Part shown: positions 9,110-16,401 of the stretch, piece by piece | Layout of the letters: each line of letters opens with the position of its first letter | Numbering within the stretch: position 1 is the stretch's first letter | Assembly (NCBI RefSeq): GCF_016638705.1 | Contig: NZ_CP067341.1 | Location: 3,041,501-3,105,500, forward strand | DNA length: 64,000 nucleotides | DNA from: Lysinibacillus agricola | GTDB taxonomy: Bacteria > Bacillota > Bacilli > Bacillales_A > Planococcaceae | Reading direction: 5' to 3' | Translations under genes and position numbers: made by a program | Notes under the pieces: generated by a model | Told to the model about the DNA's origin: nothing | What the model saw: the letters and a program-made list of their open reading frames with translations, nothing else | Database searches by the model: none

Positions 9110-9934
9110 TTATCCTAAAAGTCCTGCGTATACTCCGACGATTCCAAAAATCATAGTTAAGAAGATTAATTTAATGGGTGATACTTTTTTCTTTGTGATG
9201 AGGTAATACATGAGACCGGTGTAGAGTAATCCAAGTACCCCAGGCATTAAATTATCTAATGTTTCTTGAATACTGATGGTTGTCTCTCCAGACGTATATT
9301 TGATTGGGACATTTACAACCACTAATAATGGAATGAATCCACCGACAATAATATAGGCAGCAATACCGGCAAGTTCTGAAATCCTACTAATTAAACCAGA
9401 TGATTGGAATTTGCCAACTAATGAAATCCCTTGTTTATAACCTTGAAAAACGCCCAGATAGCGAACTCCTAGTGAAAGAATGGCCATACAAATGACGAAC
9501 ATGATCGGTCCGACCCAGCCTGTCCCAGCACTGACTAATGAGATGGCAAGTCCCGCTAGAATAGGTCTTGCGGTTCCATTTAGAAGGGAGTCGCCCAATC
9601 CTGCCAATGGTCCCATTAGGGCTGTTTTTACAGAGCCAATCGTAGATGGATCAAAGTCTCTTTCATTGGCATATCTTTCTTCCATAGCTGCACTGATTCC
9701 AACAGGAATAGCCGAAACCATGTCTTGTGTTAAGAAGTACTCCATATGTCTTTCATATGCTTCTTTTTTATCTTCAGGATCATCATATACTTTTTCAATA
9801 ACAGGCATCATGGCTTGGGTAAAACCAGCATTTTGCTGACGTTCATAGTTATTTGTGGCACGAATCGTCATTTGGTTCCAAAATACTTTCCATAAATCTT
9901 TTTTGGTTAATTTTTTTTCATTCTCTTGCACCAT
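9110..9934 (-). CDS. PTS mannose/fructose/sorbose-family EIID membrane component
   Basis: Membrane subunit of a mannose-family PTS permease, 274 residues from the ATG at 9934 (AAGGAGAG upstream; the frame is open to 9970, overlapping EIIC). A cytoplasmic N-terminal part with the family block NAGFTQAMMPVIEKVYDD leads to SVKTALMGPLAGLGDSLLNGT and then C-terminal hydrophobic helices. It forms the channel with EIIC. The substrate is not deducible from sequence. Confidence 0.93.
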   Translation of the reverse strand: MVQENEKKLTKKDLWKVFWNQMTIRATNNYERQQNAGFTQAMMPVIEKVYDDPEDKKEAYERHMEYFLTQDMVSAIPVGISAAMEERYANERDFDPSTIGSVKTALMGPLAGLGDSLLNGTARPILAGLAISLVSAGTGWVGPIMFVICMAILSLGVRYLGVFQGYKQGISLVGKFQSSGLISRISELAGIAAYIIVGGFIPLLVVVNVPIKYTSGETTISIQETLDNLMPGVLGLLYTGLMYYLITKKKVSPIKLIFLTMIFGIVGVYAGLLG

Positions 9935-9947
9935 ATTCACTCTCTCC

Positions 9948-10700
9948 TTATGCATTAGTGTTTTGTTCATCTATCTTCAGGTAGTAATACAATGCAACAC
10001 AAATGACACCCAATAATGCAATTCCGATCATGTTTATTTCTAAATACGAAGCAAATAAGAACCCTAAGAATAAAAACGGCCAGAATTTTTTCACCTGGAT
10101 TGTACTTAGTAGTAACGCAAATCCGACTGCACCTATTAATCCTCCGCCAACTGCTAATCCGGTAATCAATTTCTCAGGAATGGCTTCAATGATTCCCTTT
10201 ACAAAGTCTGCTCCAAAGTAGATTGCTAGGAAAGCAGGTATTCCATATAAAACAGAGTTCATTAACATCGGATAGACCGTATTATTTAATACAAGTCCAC
10301 GCGTATTTAAATTGGTTATCGCCCTTTCGGCTCGGTGCATGAAGAAGATGTTGATCACCGAGTTTTGGAAAGTGGTAGCAATTTGGCCGATAAAGGAAAC
10401 TGGTAATGCAGTCGCAACAGCTAGTTCGGTTCCACCGCCACCAAGAATCGCTATTCCTGTTGCAATGGCTGTACTGAGCGTGGGGTCTGGAGGAGTTGCT
10501 GTCCCTACGAAGATTACCGCAAGGAACATTAACTCAATTGTTACACCAACGGCTAATCCCGTGGTCACATCCCCCATAATCAATCCAACGACTGGCCCTG
10601 TAAAAATAGGTCTAAAAATATGTGTTTGCAAAGTATGAGAGTCAATAAATGCAATGGTAACAAATAATGCAACTAGTACTGCCTGTAGTAGAATGTCCAT
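9948..10700 (-). CDS. PTS mannose/fructose/sorbose-family EIIC membrane component
   Basis: A 250-residue polytopic membrane protein with the EIIC-Man pattern: FRPIFTGPVVGLIMGD, GVTIELMFLAVIFVGTATPPD, then GTELAVATALPV. RBS GGGGA lies 7 nt before the ATG. Downstream it nearly abuts EIID. Upstream it is separated from EIIA by a fossil EIIB copy, an unusual gap in this operon type. Confidence 0.93.
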   Translation of the reverse strand: MDILLQAVLVALFVTIAFIDSHTLQTHIFRPIFTGPVVGLIMGDVTTGLAVGVTIELMFLAVIFVGTATPPDPTLSTAIATGIAILGGGGTELAVATALPVSFIGQIATTFQNSVINIFFMHRAERAITNLNTRGLVLNNTVYPMLMNSVLYGIPAFLAIYFGADFVKGIIEAIPEKLITGLAVGGGLIGAVGFALLLSTIQVKKFWPFLFLGFLFASYLEINMIGIALLGVICVALYYYLKIDEQNTNA

Positions 10701-10716
10701 GTGTAAGTCCCCCTGC

Positions 10717-10931
10717 CTATGACTGAAATTTATATTTATTGATTAGTTGGATGACGTTTTGACTGCGTTCATATGGAACTGTACGTACTTCAAGAGGTGC
10801 TTCAGCTGACTGATGTGAGTGACGAATATCTTCCTCATCGACCCAAAGTTTCCTAATATTTTGGTTTTACTTTTTTTCATATTGATGTTGCCAACATTGA
10901 TTTCTTTTATACCAAGGTCGCATAATCATTT
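10717..10931 (-). pseudogene. Fossil second EIIB (C-terminal part, frameshifted)
   Basis: Reading the minus strand gives DLGIKEINVGNINMKKSKTK, then after a one-base shift DEEDIRHS...LEVRTVPYERSQNVIQLINKY and a stop. Block for block this matches the last ~65 residues of the intact EIIB gene at 11406-11882, with nucleotide similarity across ~200 bp. The N-terminal half, including the active-site His region, is absent. It lies between EIIA and EIIC, where EIIB normally sits in man-type operons. It is probably the relic of an older gene order or of a tandem duplication. Confidence 0.85.
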
Positions 10932-10944
10932 TCGCTTCGCTCTT

Positions 10945-11334
10945 TTATATGTCACTTAATCCTAAACTGTCGTGGCTTACTTCTACTAATTCAGAAGTTA
11001 GGCTGCTAAGGCATTTTCCATCTCTTGTTAAAATCGCATGAACAAGGATTGGTAAATTCACCCCGTAAAAAACACTTACATTGTCGTTGTTAAAAGAAAA
11101 TTTGCTGCTGATTTTGAACGGAGTGCCTCCTATAATATCGCAAAATATTAAGAATTGTTCTTCATTTGAAAGCCCTTTCATTTTTTCGTTCATTAAATCG
11201 GAAAGTTCATCTTGGCCCATATCTTCCATTAAACATAGAAACTCAACATTGTCCGCTTCACTTGTAAACATTTTTGCAGAATGAATGATTCCTTCTGCCA
11301 TTTTTCCATGCGTAACAACTAAAATGTTAATCAT
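10945..11334 (-). CDS. PTS mannose-family EIIA component
   Basis: A 129-residue soluble phosphotransfer protein. MINILVVTHGKMAEG carries the phosphorylated His9. FLIFCDIIGGTPFKIS is the second family motif. It accepts phosphate from HPr and passes it to EIIB. The start at 11334 follows GGGGAGG; the 17 extra upstream codons of the frame lack support. EIIA and EIIB are separate genes here, unlike the fused EIIAB of many man operons. Confidence 0.93.
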   Translation of the reverse strand: MINILVVTHGKMAEGIIHSAKMFTSEADNVEFLCLMEDMGQDELSDLMNEKMKGLSNEEQFLIFCDIIGGTPFKISSKFSFNNDNVSVFYGVNLPILVHAILTRDGKCLSSLTSELVEVSHDSLGLSDI

Positions 11335-11405
11335 TTTAAAACCTCCCCAGATGGTTCCAAATGTTTTTTCTAAAGCTGTATTCATAAAAGGTGATTATTC
11401 ACTAG

Positions 11406-11882
11406 TTATTTGCTGATCAATTTAATTACATCTTGACTGCGTTCGTTTGGTACTGTACGAACTTCAAGGGCAACACCTACTTCATGTATCTTGTTTAGAT
11501 TTCGAATATCCTCATCGTCTATCCAAAGGTTACCTAAAATCTTCGTTTTGCCTTTTTTCATGTTGATGTTACCAACATTTATTTCTTTTAAATCAAGGCC
11601 GCCTTCAATCATTTGCAGTGCTTCCTTTGGTCCTCTTACTAATAACAGGGTCTTTGTATCACTTGTGTCTTCTTTAATGGTACGAATAGTTTCGTCCATT
11701 CCAAGGATTTGCAGTTCAATTGTTTTTGGCGTTGCCATTTGGAGCAATGTTTTTTGAAATTCATCATTGGCTGCTTTGTCATCTGCGACAATAATTCTGT
11801 TTGCATTTGCGTAGGCAATCCACGCAGTGACAATTTGTCCGTGGATTAATCGTTCGTCGATTCTAAAAACAGTAATGTTCAT
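11406..11882 (-). CDS. PTS mannose/fructose/sorbose-family EIIB component
   Basis: A 158-residue EIIB of the mannose family. The N-terminus has RIDERLIHGQIVTAW with phospho-His14, and the C-terminal half has NVGNINMKKGKTKILGN. It receives phosphate from EIIA and phosphorylates the sugar during passage through EIIC/EIID. RBS AAGGAG lies ~9 nt before the ATG at 11882. Its C-terminal third is duplicated as a pseudogene at 10717-10931. Confidence 0.94.
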   Translation of the reverse strand: MNITVFRIDERLIHGQIVTAWIAYANANRIIVADDKAANDEFQKTLLQMATPKTIELQILGMDETIRTIKEDTSDTKTLLLVRGPKEALQMIEGGLDLKEINVGNINMKKGKTKILGNLWIDDEDIRNLNKIHEVGVALEVRTVPNERSQDVIKLISK

Positions 11883-11934
11883 TTTTTTTCGCTCCTTTTT
11901 GATGAGTTTTGCTGAGTAACGTAATTTCGAGTCT

Positions 11935-12663
11935 TTACATTCTCCATAAGTACTCTGCATTTTTATGGAAGATATGTTCTAATTGATCTTCAGGAATATT
12001 TAATTCAAAAAATTTCTCAATTTCAATGTTTACTAGTTTGTAAGGCCAATCCACTCCGAATGCCATTCGTTCAGGTCCAAGAATTTCAATCGATTTTTTT
12101 AACACCTCGGAATTCATTTGACCTGATGTTTCCACCCAAACGTTTTTCAAATCTTTAACTGCTTCGATTGTTGATAATCCAAATTCATAATAACCAGTAT
12201 GGGTAAAGAGAAAATCAATATTTGGGAATTTCTTCGCGTATTCTGCCCATACATAAGGTGTGCTAATTGGAGCTGTACCAACATGTGTTTGAACATGAAC
12301 GCCGTATTTTGCGATTTCAAAGAAAATATCATTTAAACTAGGTGTATTGTCTGGATAGTATCCGTGTTTCCATGAGTGAAACTTGATGCCGTTCATTTTG
12401 TATTCGTCTAAACATTTATGAACTTCCTCAATCGCATCGGATGCTTTAGGATTAATAAAACCATAGCCTTCAATGATGCCTGGATATTCCTGCATCGCTT
12501 TGTAGATGGTGTCGTTTTGAGCTCTTGTGGAAGTTCCTGATAAGCTGCTAATCCCAATTTTGGTAATCCCGTATCTTCCTAATTCCTCTACAATATCTGT
12601 TGGTGTATTTTCGTCACCTGAACTTGTTTTTCCTAAGTGTGAATGAATATCATATATTTTCAT
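11935..12663 (-). CDS. Amidohydrolase-family metal-dependent hydrolase A
   Basis: A 242-residue TIM-barrel amidohydrolase (amidohydrolase-2/TatD-like). The metal and catalytic positions look complete: H7 and H9 (YDIHSH), K94 region (GIKFH), H127 (QTHVG), H155 (FTHTG) and D205 (FGVDWP). RBS GGAGG before the ATG. It is the first structural gene after the repressor, so it probably acts on the imported, phosphorylated substrate (hydrolysis, lactone opening or decarboxylation are all possible in the family). Compare the degenerate paralogue at 8297-9022. Confidence 0.85.
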   Translation of the reverse strand: MKIYDIHSHLGKTSSGDENTPTDIVEELGRYGITKIGISSLSGTSTRAQNDTIYKAMQEYPGIIEGYGFINPKASDAIEEVHKCLDEYKMNGIKFHSWKHGYYPDNTPSLNDIFFEIAKYGVHVQTHVGTAPISTPYVWAEYAKKFPNIDFLFTHTGYYEFGLSTIEAVKDLKNVWVETSGQMNSEVLKKSIEILGPERMAFGVDWPYKLVNIEIEKFFELNIPEDQLEHIFHKNAEYLWRM

Positions 12664-12699
12664 GATTTGATTTCCTCCTAACTCAGTTACAGCTATAAA

Positions 12700-13446
12700 T
12701 TATTTGTCATCAAATACATCAAGGGTTACTTTATATTGATAAACATCTGAACGGTAATACATTTTTACATATTCGATAGGAATTCCAGATGTATCATACA
12801 TGACCCGTTCTTTATAAAATATAGGGATGTTATCTTTTATATCCAAAATCTCCTTCAGCTTCTTGTCCGGTGTTTTCGCTTCTAAAATTTCGTCGGCGTA
12901 TTTAAATTGGACTCCTTTCTTATTCAAAGTGTCATATAATGAGGTCCTTTCATCGAACTCTGATGGATCGAGAGTAAATTCATTGGACATTCTGATATAC
13001 GCCTTGTGCAAACCTACGATAGCATCACCACATAACCGGATTCGTTCTAAATAATACACTTCATCTCCTTCCAAGATATTTAAGGATTGAGCAACCTTGA
13101 AATCAGACTTTATAATGTTGAACTCCTGGATAATGGAGCTTGAAATTTCGCCAAGTTTTGTTGTATCTTCGCTAAAACTAGTGAGCCGCTTTAGATCATA
13201 CTTATGTTTCGGGGTACAAACGATTGTTCCTTTTCCTTGCGACTTTTTTACAAATCCCTCATTCTCTAAATCTTGAATGGCACGTCTGATGGTTATTCTG
13301 CTGACTCCGTATAGATTCTGTAGTTCAGTTTCAGACAACAGCATGTCACCGGCGAGCAATTGTTTACTTTCTATTTTTTTCTTAATTTCCTCATAAATCT
13401 GAAAGTGCAAAGGCACCTTCGAATCTTTGTCTATATTGGGTTTCAT
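12700..13446 (-). CDS. GntR-family repressor with UTRA effector domain
   Basis: A 248-residue HutC/UTRA-type regulator. The winged helix spans residues ~8-75 with GDMLLSETELQNLYGVSRIT and RRAIQDLENEGFV...GKGT. The UTRA ligand-binding fold follows (~95-240; VYYLERIRLCGDAIVGLH, then GIPIEYVKMYYRSDVY). UTRA domains normally sense phosphorylated sugars or amino acid catabolites. The ATG at 13446 has AGGTG 6 nt upstream. It is the first gene of the PTS operon, directly below three palindromes that are its likely operators. Confidence 0.9.
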   Translation of the reverse strand: MKPNIDKDSKVPLHFQIYEEIKKKIESKQLLAGDMLLSETELQNLYGVSRITIRRAIQDLENEGFVKKSQGKGTIVCTPKHKYDLKRLTSFSEDTTKLGEISSSIIQEFNIIKSDFKVAQSLNILEGDEVYYLERIRLCGDAIVGLHKAYIRMSNEFTLDPSEFDERTSLYDTLNKKGVQFKYADEILEAKTPDKKLKEILDIKDNIPIFYKERVMYDTSGIPIEYVKMYYRSDVYQYKVTLDVFDDK

Positions 13447-13475
13447 AATATTCACCTATCCGATCATTAGTAATC

Positions 13476-13498
13476 GATATAACGTTATAAGAAGTTGA
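13476..13498. promoter_or_regulatory. GntR operator copy 1
   Basis: Perfect palindrome TATAACGTTATA (13478-13489) followed by AGAAGTTG. It is the copy closest to the repressor start codon (32 bp) and is shared with two further upstream copies in the same orientation. Confidence 0.7.
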
Positions 13499-13567
13499 GG
13501 TATAATTATTTTTGGCTTAACTAAGCTTTAAACCTAATATTTGTTTAAAAATACCTCATGCCAAAAG

Positions 13568-13590
13568 GATATAACGTTATAACAAGTTGG
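13568..13590. promoter_or_regulatory. GntR operator copy 2
   Basis: TATAACGTTATA (13570-13581) followed by ACAAGTTG, in direct orientation and 92 bp from copy 1. It has the same extended right flank as copy 3. Confidence 0.7.
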
Positions 13591-13686
13591 AGTAAAATAA
13601 TAAAGTCTAAAATGACTTTTTATTAGTATTTATTACCAAAAGACTAATCATAACATCACGTCAACGCTTTCACTTTTGGAGAAGTT

Positions 13687-13708
13687 AATATAACGTTATA
13701 ACAAGTTG
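13687..13708. promoter_or_regulatory. GntR operator copy 3
   Basis: TATAACGTTATA (13689-13700) followed by ACAAGTTG, 119 bp from copy 2. A degenerate fourth copy (GATATAACCTTA) starts at 13715. A TTGACA at 13744-13749 (minus strand) with a weak -10 beside it may be the operon promoter, just upstream of this operator. Confidence 0.65.
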
Positions 13709-14033
13709 CTAGTTGATATAACCTTAAAGCTTTTTAAAATGGTTGTCAACATATCTTTGTGCTATCTTGTCTTTTGAATGCGCTTGTGAATCAATGAAAC
13801 TTTGGCGTTTTAAGCCACCCTTGCGAAACGGCATACATCATTTTTTTGTAAAAAATTACTAGCGTTGCATAAAAAATTAATTAAAGGTCAACCATGAAAA
13901 ATTATGTTAAGCTAGCTTCCTCTGCTTAATTAAACATGGTTCAGGCTGGATATGACAAAGATTCTGTATAACAATGTTTTTCAAGTAAAGAAATTATTGT
14001 TGATGTTTATTATAGAAAAAAAGGAAGTAGTTT
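13709..14033. other. Upstream region of the PTS operon, no gene seen
   Basis: Holds the degenerate fourth operator-like site (13715-13726) and a candidate minus-strand -35 (13744-13749). The remainder is AT-rich with no ORF, repeat or RNA I can support. Confidence 0.5.
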
Positions 14034-14240
14034 ATGAAATTTACTTTTGAACTAGGAGTTAATACTACACCAGACAAAAATTGGTCATTATACGCAAATA
14101 TAAATGAATGGTTTAAGTGGGAATCAGACTTAAAAGATATTTCACTAAATGGTGAGTTTGTAAAAGGAAGCACTGGAATTATGAGAGATAGGAAAGAGCG
14201 CTCACCCTTTCCTATCTCCTTAAAGGTATTTTTCAATTGA
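14034..14240 (+). pseudogene. Truncated SRPBCC (polyketide cyclase/AHSA1-like) gene
   Basis: The first ~50 residues (MKFTFELGVNTTPDKNWSLY, then NINEWFKWESDL...GEFVKGSTGIM) are the start of an SRPBCC-fold protein that is normally ~140 residues. After GIM the sequence leaves the family and stops within 20 codons. The junction coincides with a 12-bp inverted repeat (14185-14196/14207-14218). RBS AGGAAG and the ATG are intact, so a 68-residue peptide could still be made, but the binding fold cannot form. Confidence 0.65.
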
Positions 14241-14279
14241 TTTGGAGAGAAAGTTAGTTAAAAACTACTTTTCAATATT

Positions 14280-14732
14280 TTAGTTTAATTGGTCCAATAA
14301 TTTAGACTTTAAATTAGGATATATTTTATAATACATTTTCTTTTCTATTAATTTGTGTGTAATTACGATAGAAGCAAATACAAAAGCGTACAGAATAAAC
14401 GCCCATGGATAAGCTAAAAACCAATCAAGTACATTTTTAAAGATATCCCCTCGATCTATTATTTTTAACTTTCCTAATATCATATAAACAATAAAGACAA
14501 CGATTGGTAATGCAATAACACCCGACATAATGTTTAAAGATCGTTTTTTATTCCGAGCTTCGATAAAAGTAGGTTCATTTAAATATTCGCTAACCTCCAC
14601 CGCTTGTTTTTCAAAGGTATCTTCACTTTTAATAGGTAAGTTGTAATCACTAATTATTTTGTGAAGTTGTTTAAGTTCTTCCGCGCTAGAAAAAAATTCA
14701 ACCATCGTTTTTCCGTAATTCAGTTTCCTCAC
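14280..14732 (-). CDS. Hypothetical membrane protein
   Basis: 150 residues, not assigned to a family. The N-terminal ~65 residues are soluble and charged, then come two hydrophobic segments (LNIMSGVIALPIVVFIVYMI and AYPWAFILYAFVFASIVIT), then a basic tail, a topology seen in small cytosol-facing membrane proteins. The frame starts at GTG (14732); an ATG at codon 10 is the alternative, and neither has a strong RBS. Confidence 0.6.
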   Translation of the reverse strand: MRKLNYGKTMVEFFSSAEELKQLHKIISDYNLPIKSEDTFEKQAVEVSEYLNEPTFIEARNKKRSLNIMSGVIALPIVVFIVYMILGKLKIIDRGDIFKNVLDWFLAYPWAFILYAFVFASIVITHKLIEKKMYYKIYPNLKSKLLDQLN

Positions 14733-14915
14733 TTCTTTCTCATTTTAAAATATTTAGTATATAGTACATAAATGAAAGGTTGTTTCTATTTGCCTGTTGA
14801 TTGAGTTTCACCGAATGTTACCATTATTGTTTTTAATTAGTGTTTCATTCATCCATAAATAAAGTTAAAAATGAAGAGGTCCGGCTGCAACCCGGAGGCT
14901 AACGCTTTTCCATGT

Positions 14916-15713
14916 TTATGTACCGAACGTCTGCCGGATTTCCTGCTCCGTGACCGGCAGCACGATCGTCAGCTTCGCAGGGTCCTGCGGGGAATAGATG
15001 ACATTGATGATTTGACCTTGCTGCACCCGGGCAAAATTCACGACAAGCAGTTCTTTTTGTACCGTCACCTTGAATGTTTCCCTGTTTGGTTTGGTAACGG
15101 CGAGAGTAAGCTGCAGTTGAACTTTTCCGGATGCGGCCATACCCAGTGGTACCACATCCATTACTTTAGCTAAACCTTTCTCCCCGGTTTGCGCAATATC
15201 CGCTAGTTCCGGACTCAAGCCTTGTTTAACAAGCTGTTCATTAAAAAGCGATTGAAGATCATTTTGATTCATATGACCTTTGGCATCAAAACCGATCTTG
15301 TTGGGATTTTTCACCGAGATCAGTAAGGGAATTACAGATCCAGGCTGAAATTGTGGTAAATTCGCGACAGAAACAATCATCCGCAGCTTGGCCGGGTATT
15401 TGTCGTGGCCCTGTCTTATTACCATCAGTTCCAGCTTGACTTCCGGTTTGTTGTTAATCACCGTTCCGGTTTGCCGGATATTCGTAATTAGTCCCACTGC
15501 TGACTGCCCCTTCTTGACGGTACCGACACCAAAGACGTTACTCAATATGGGTGGAAGAATCAACAGGGCAATACTGGCAAAGATGGCTGGCACAAACCAA
15601 GAAGAACCTATAATGATAAAGGGATCGTCCCATATCCAATTAGCCAGCAGCGGGGAAAAGCAAACGCCAAGCATGGTAATCATGCCAAGTGATGTTAAGC
15701 TTTTTTGCATCAT
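14916..15713 (-). CDS. Conserved hypothetical membrane-anchored protein
   Basis: 265 residues. Two N-terminal hydrophobic segments (residues ~8-27 and ~38-60) are followed by a soluble beta-rich part with two similar stretches: VGLITNIRQTGTVINNKPEV with LELMVIRQG, and VQLQLTLAVTKP with FKVTVQKELLVVNF. The repeated 'term...property of a value' pattern resembles the next gene (VILELEVTE...), so they may share a domain. The base composition is visibly GC-richer than the surroundings. Function unknown. Confidence 0.65.
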   Translation of the reverse strand: MMQKSLTSLGMITMLGVCFSPLLANWIWDDPFIIIGSSWFVPAIFASIALLILPPILSNVFGVGTVKKGQSAVGLITNIRQTGTVINNKPEVKLELMVIRQGHDKYPAKLRMIVSVANLPQFQPGSVIPLLISVKNPNKIGFDAKGHMNQNDLQSLFNEQLVKQGLSPELADIAQTGEKGLAKVMDVVPLGMAASGKVQLQLTLAVTKPNRETFKVTVQKELLVVNFARVQQGQIINVIYSPQDPAKLTIVLPVTEQEIRQTFGT

Positions 15714-15726
15714 TATCCCTCCCGGG

Positions 15727-16146
15727 TCAGATTCTAGTCATGGGGCCAACATAGATGAGTTCCGCCGGATTGGCCGGATGCTGTCCGAGTCCGATGTGGT
15801 CCCCGGCCCGTGGCATCTGTAATTTGGATACAAGCGTTTCGAGTGTTTTCGTATAACGGCTGCCACTGGTTTCCGTCACCTCCAGCTCCAAAATAACAAC
15901 CGGGTCAAAATTAATCAGTTTTCCGGTATCGCATACCGAAAGGACGATAGCGGTAGCAGTGATAGGAACGGAACCTCCCGCGGCCATCTGCGCTTGCCTA
16001 GCCTGCTCAATGCTTTGATTCATGGCTTCGCGATGCTGTTTGGGGATGAATCCCTTCATCATCATGCCGCTCAAGCCTTTATTTAATAATTGATCCGCTT
16101 TTTCCAAATTGTCCTGTGCATGTTTCTTTTTACCGAACCAGCCCAT
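15727..16146 (-). CDS. Hypothetical soluble protein, partner of the downstream gene
   Basis: 139 residues. A short basic-amphipathic N-terminus (MGWFGKKKHAQDNLEKADQL) precedes a beta-rich C-terminal half (VPITATAIVLSVCDTGKLIN, then VVILELEVTETSG). That half resembles the repeat unit of the gene 13 bp downstream. No catalytic motif. The two are probably co-transcribed, in the same GC-richer block. Function unknown. Confidence 0.6.
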   Translation of the reverse strand: MGWFGKKKHAQDNLEKADQLLNKGLSGMMMKGFIPKQHREAMNQSIEQARQAQMAAGGSVPITATAIVLSVCDTGKLINFDPVVILELEVTETSGSRYTKTLETLVSKLQMPRAGDHIGLGQHPANPAELIYVGPMTRI

Positions 16147-16321
16147 ATGTTAAGCACCTCGCTACAATCGTATTTTTGAGTTCATCGATGTCTCTATCAC
16201 AATTGTAAACAGCGGATGGAAAGGTGACAACGGGTTTGAAAGGATACAATATGGTGGCGGTGATCAGCGGTTTTACTTCCGGTTTAAGGAGTGAATTTTG
16301 CGAAGATCCGCCCTTTTAGTG

Positions 16322-16347
16322 CAAAAAAAAGCGGAAAATCCGCCTTT
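16322..16347 (-). terminator. Intrinsic terminator of the XRE/TPR regulator gene
   Basis: Minus strand: GGCGGATTTTCCGC hairpin followed by eight T. Lies ~55 bp beyond the stop codon of the gene at 16402. Confidence 0.75.
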
Positions 16348-16401
16348 TAACGTTGGGAACAGCCCATTCGTATTGCGGTTTTCCGACTGAAATCCGGTTT
16401 A

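Noticed and set aside
13715..13749. SigmaA promoter for the PTS operon
   Set aside because: TTGACA is good but the -10 at normal spacing (TAAGGT) is poor; kept only as a note, not a feature.
14185..14218. 12-bp inverted repeat in the truncated SRPBCC gene as a functional terminator
   Set aside because: No T-tract follows on either strand; it more likely marks the rearrangement junction.
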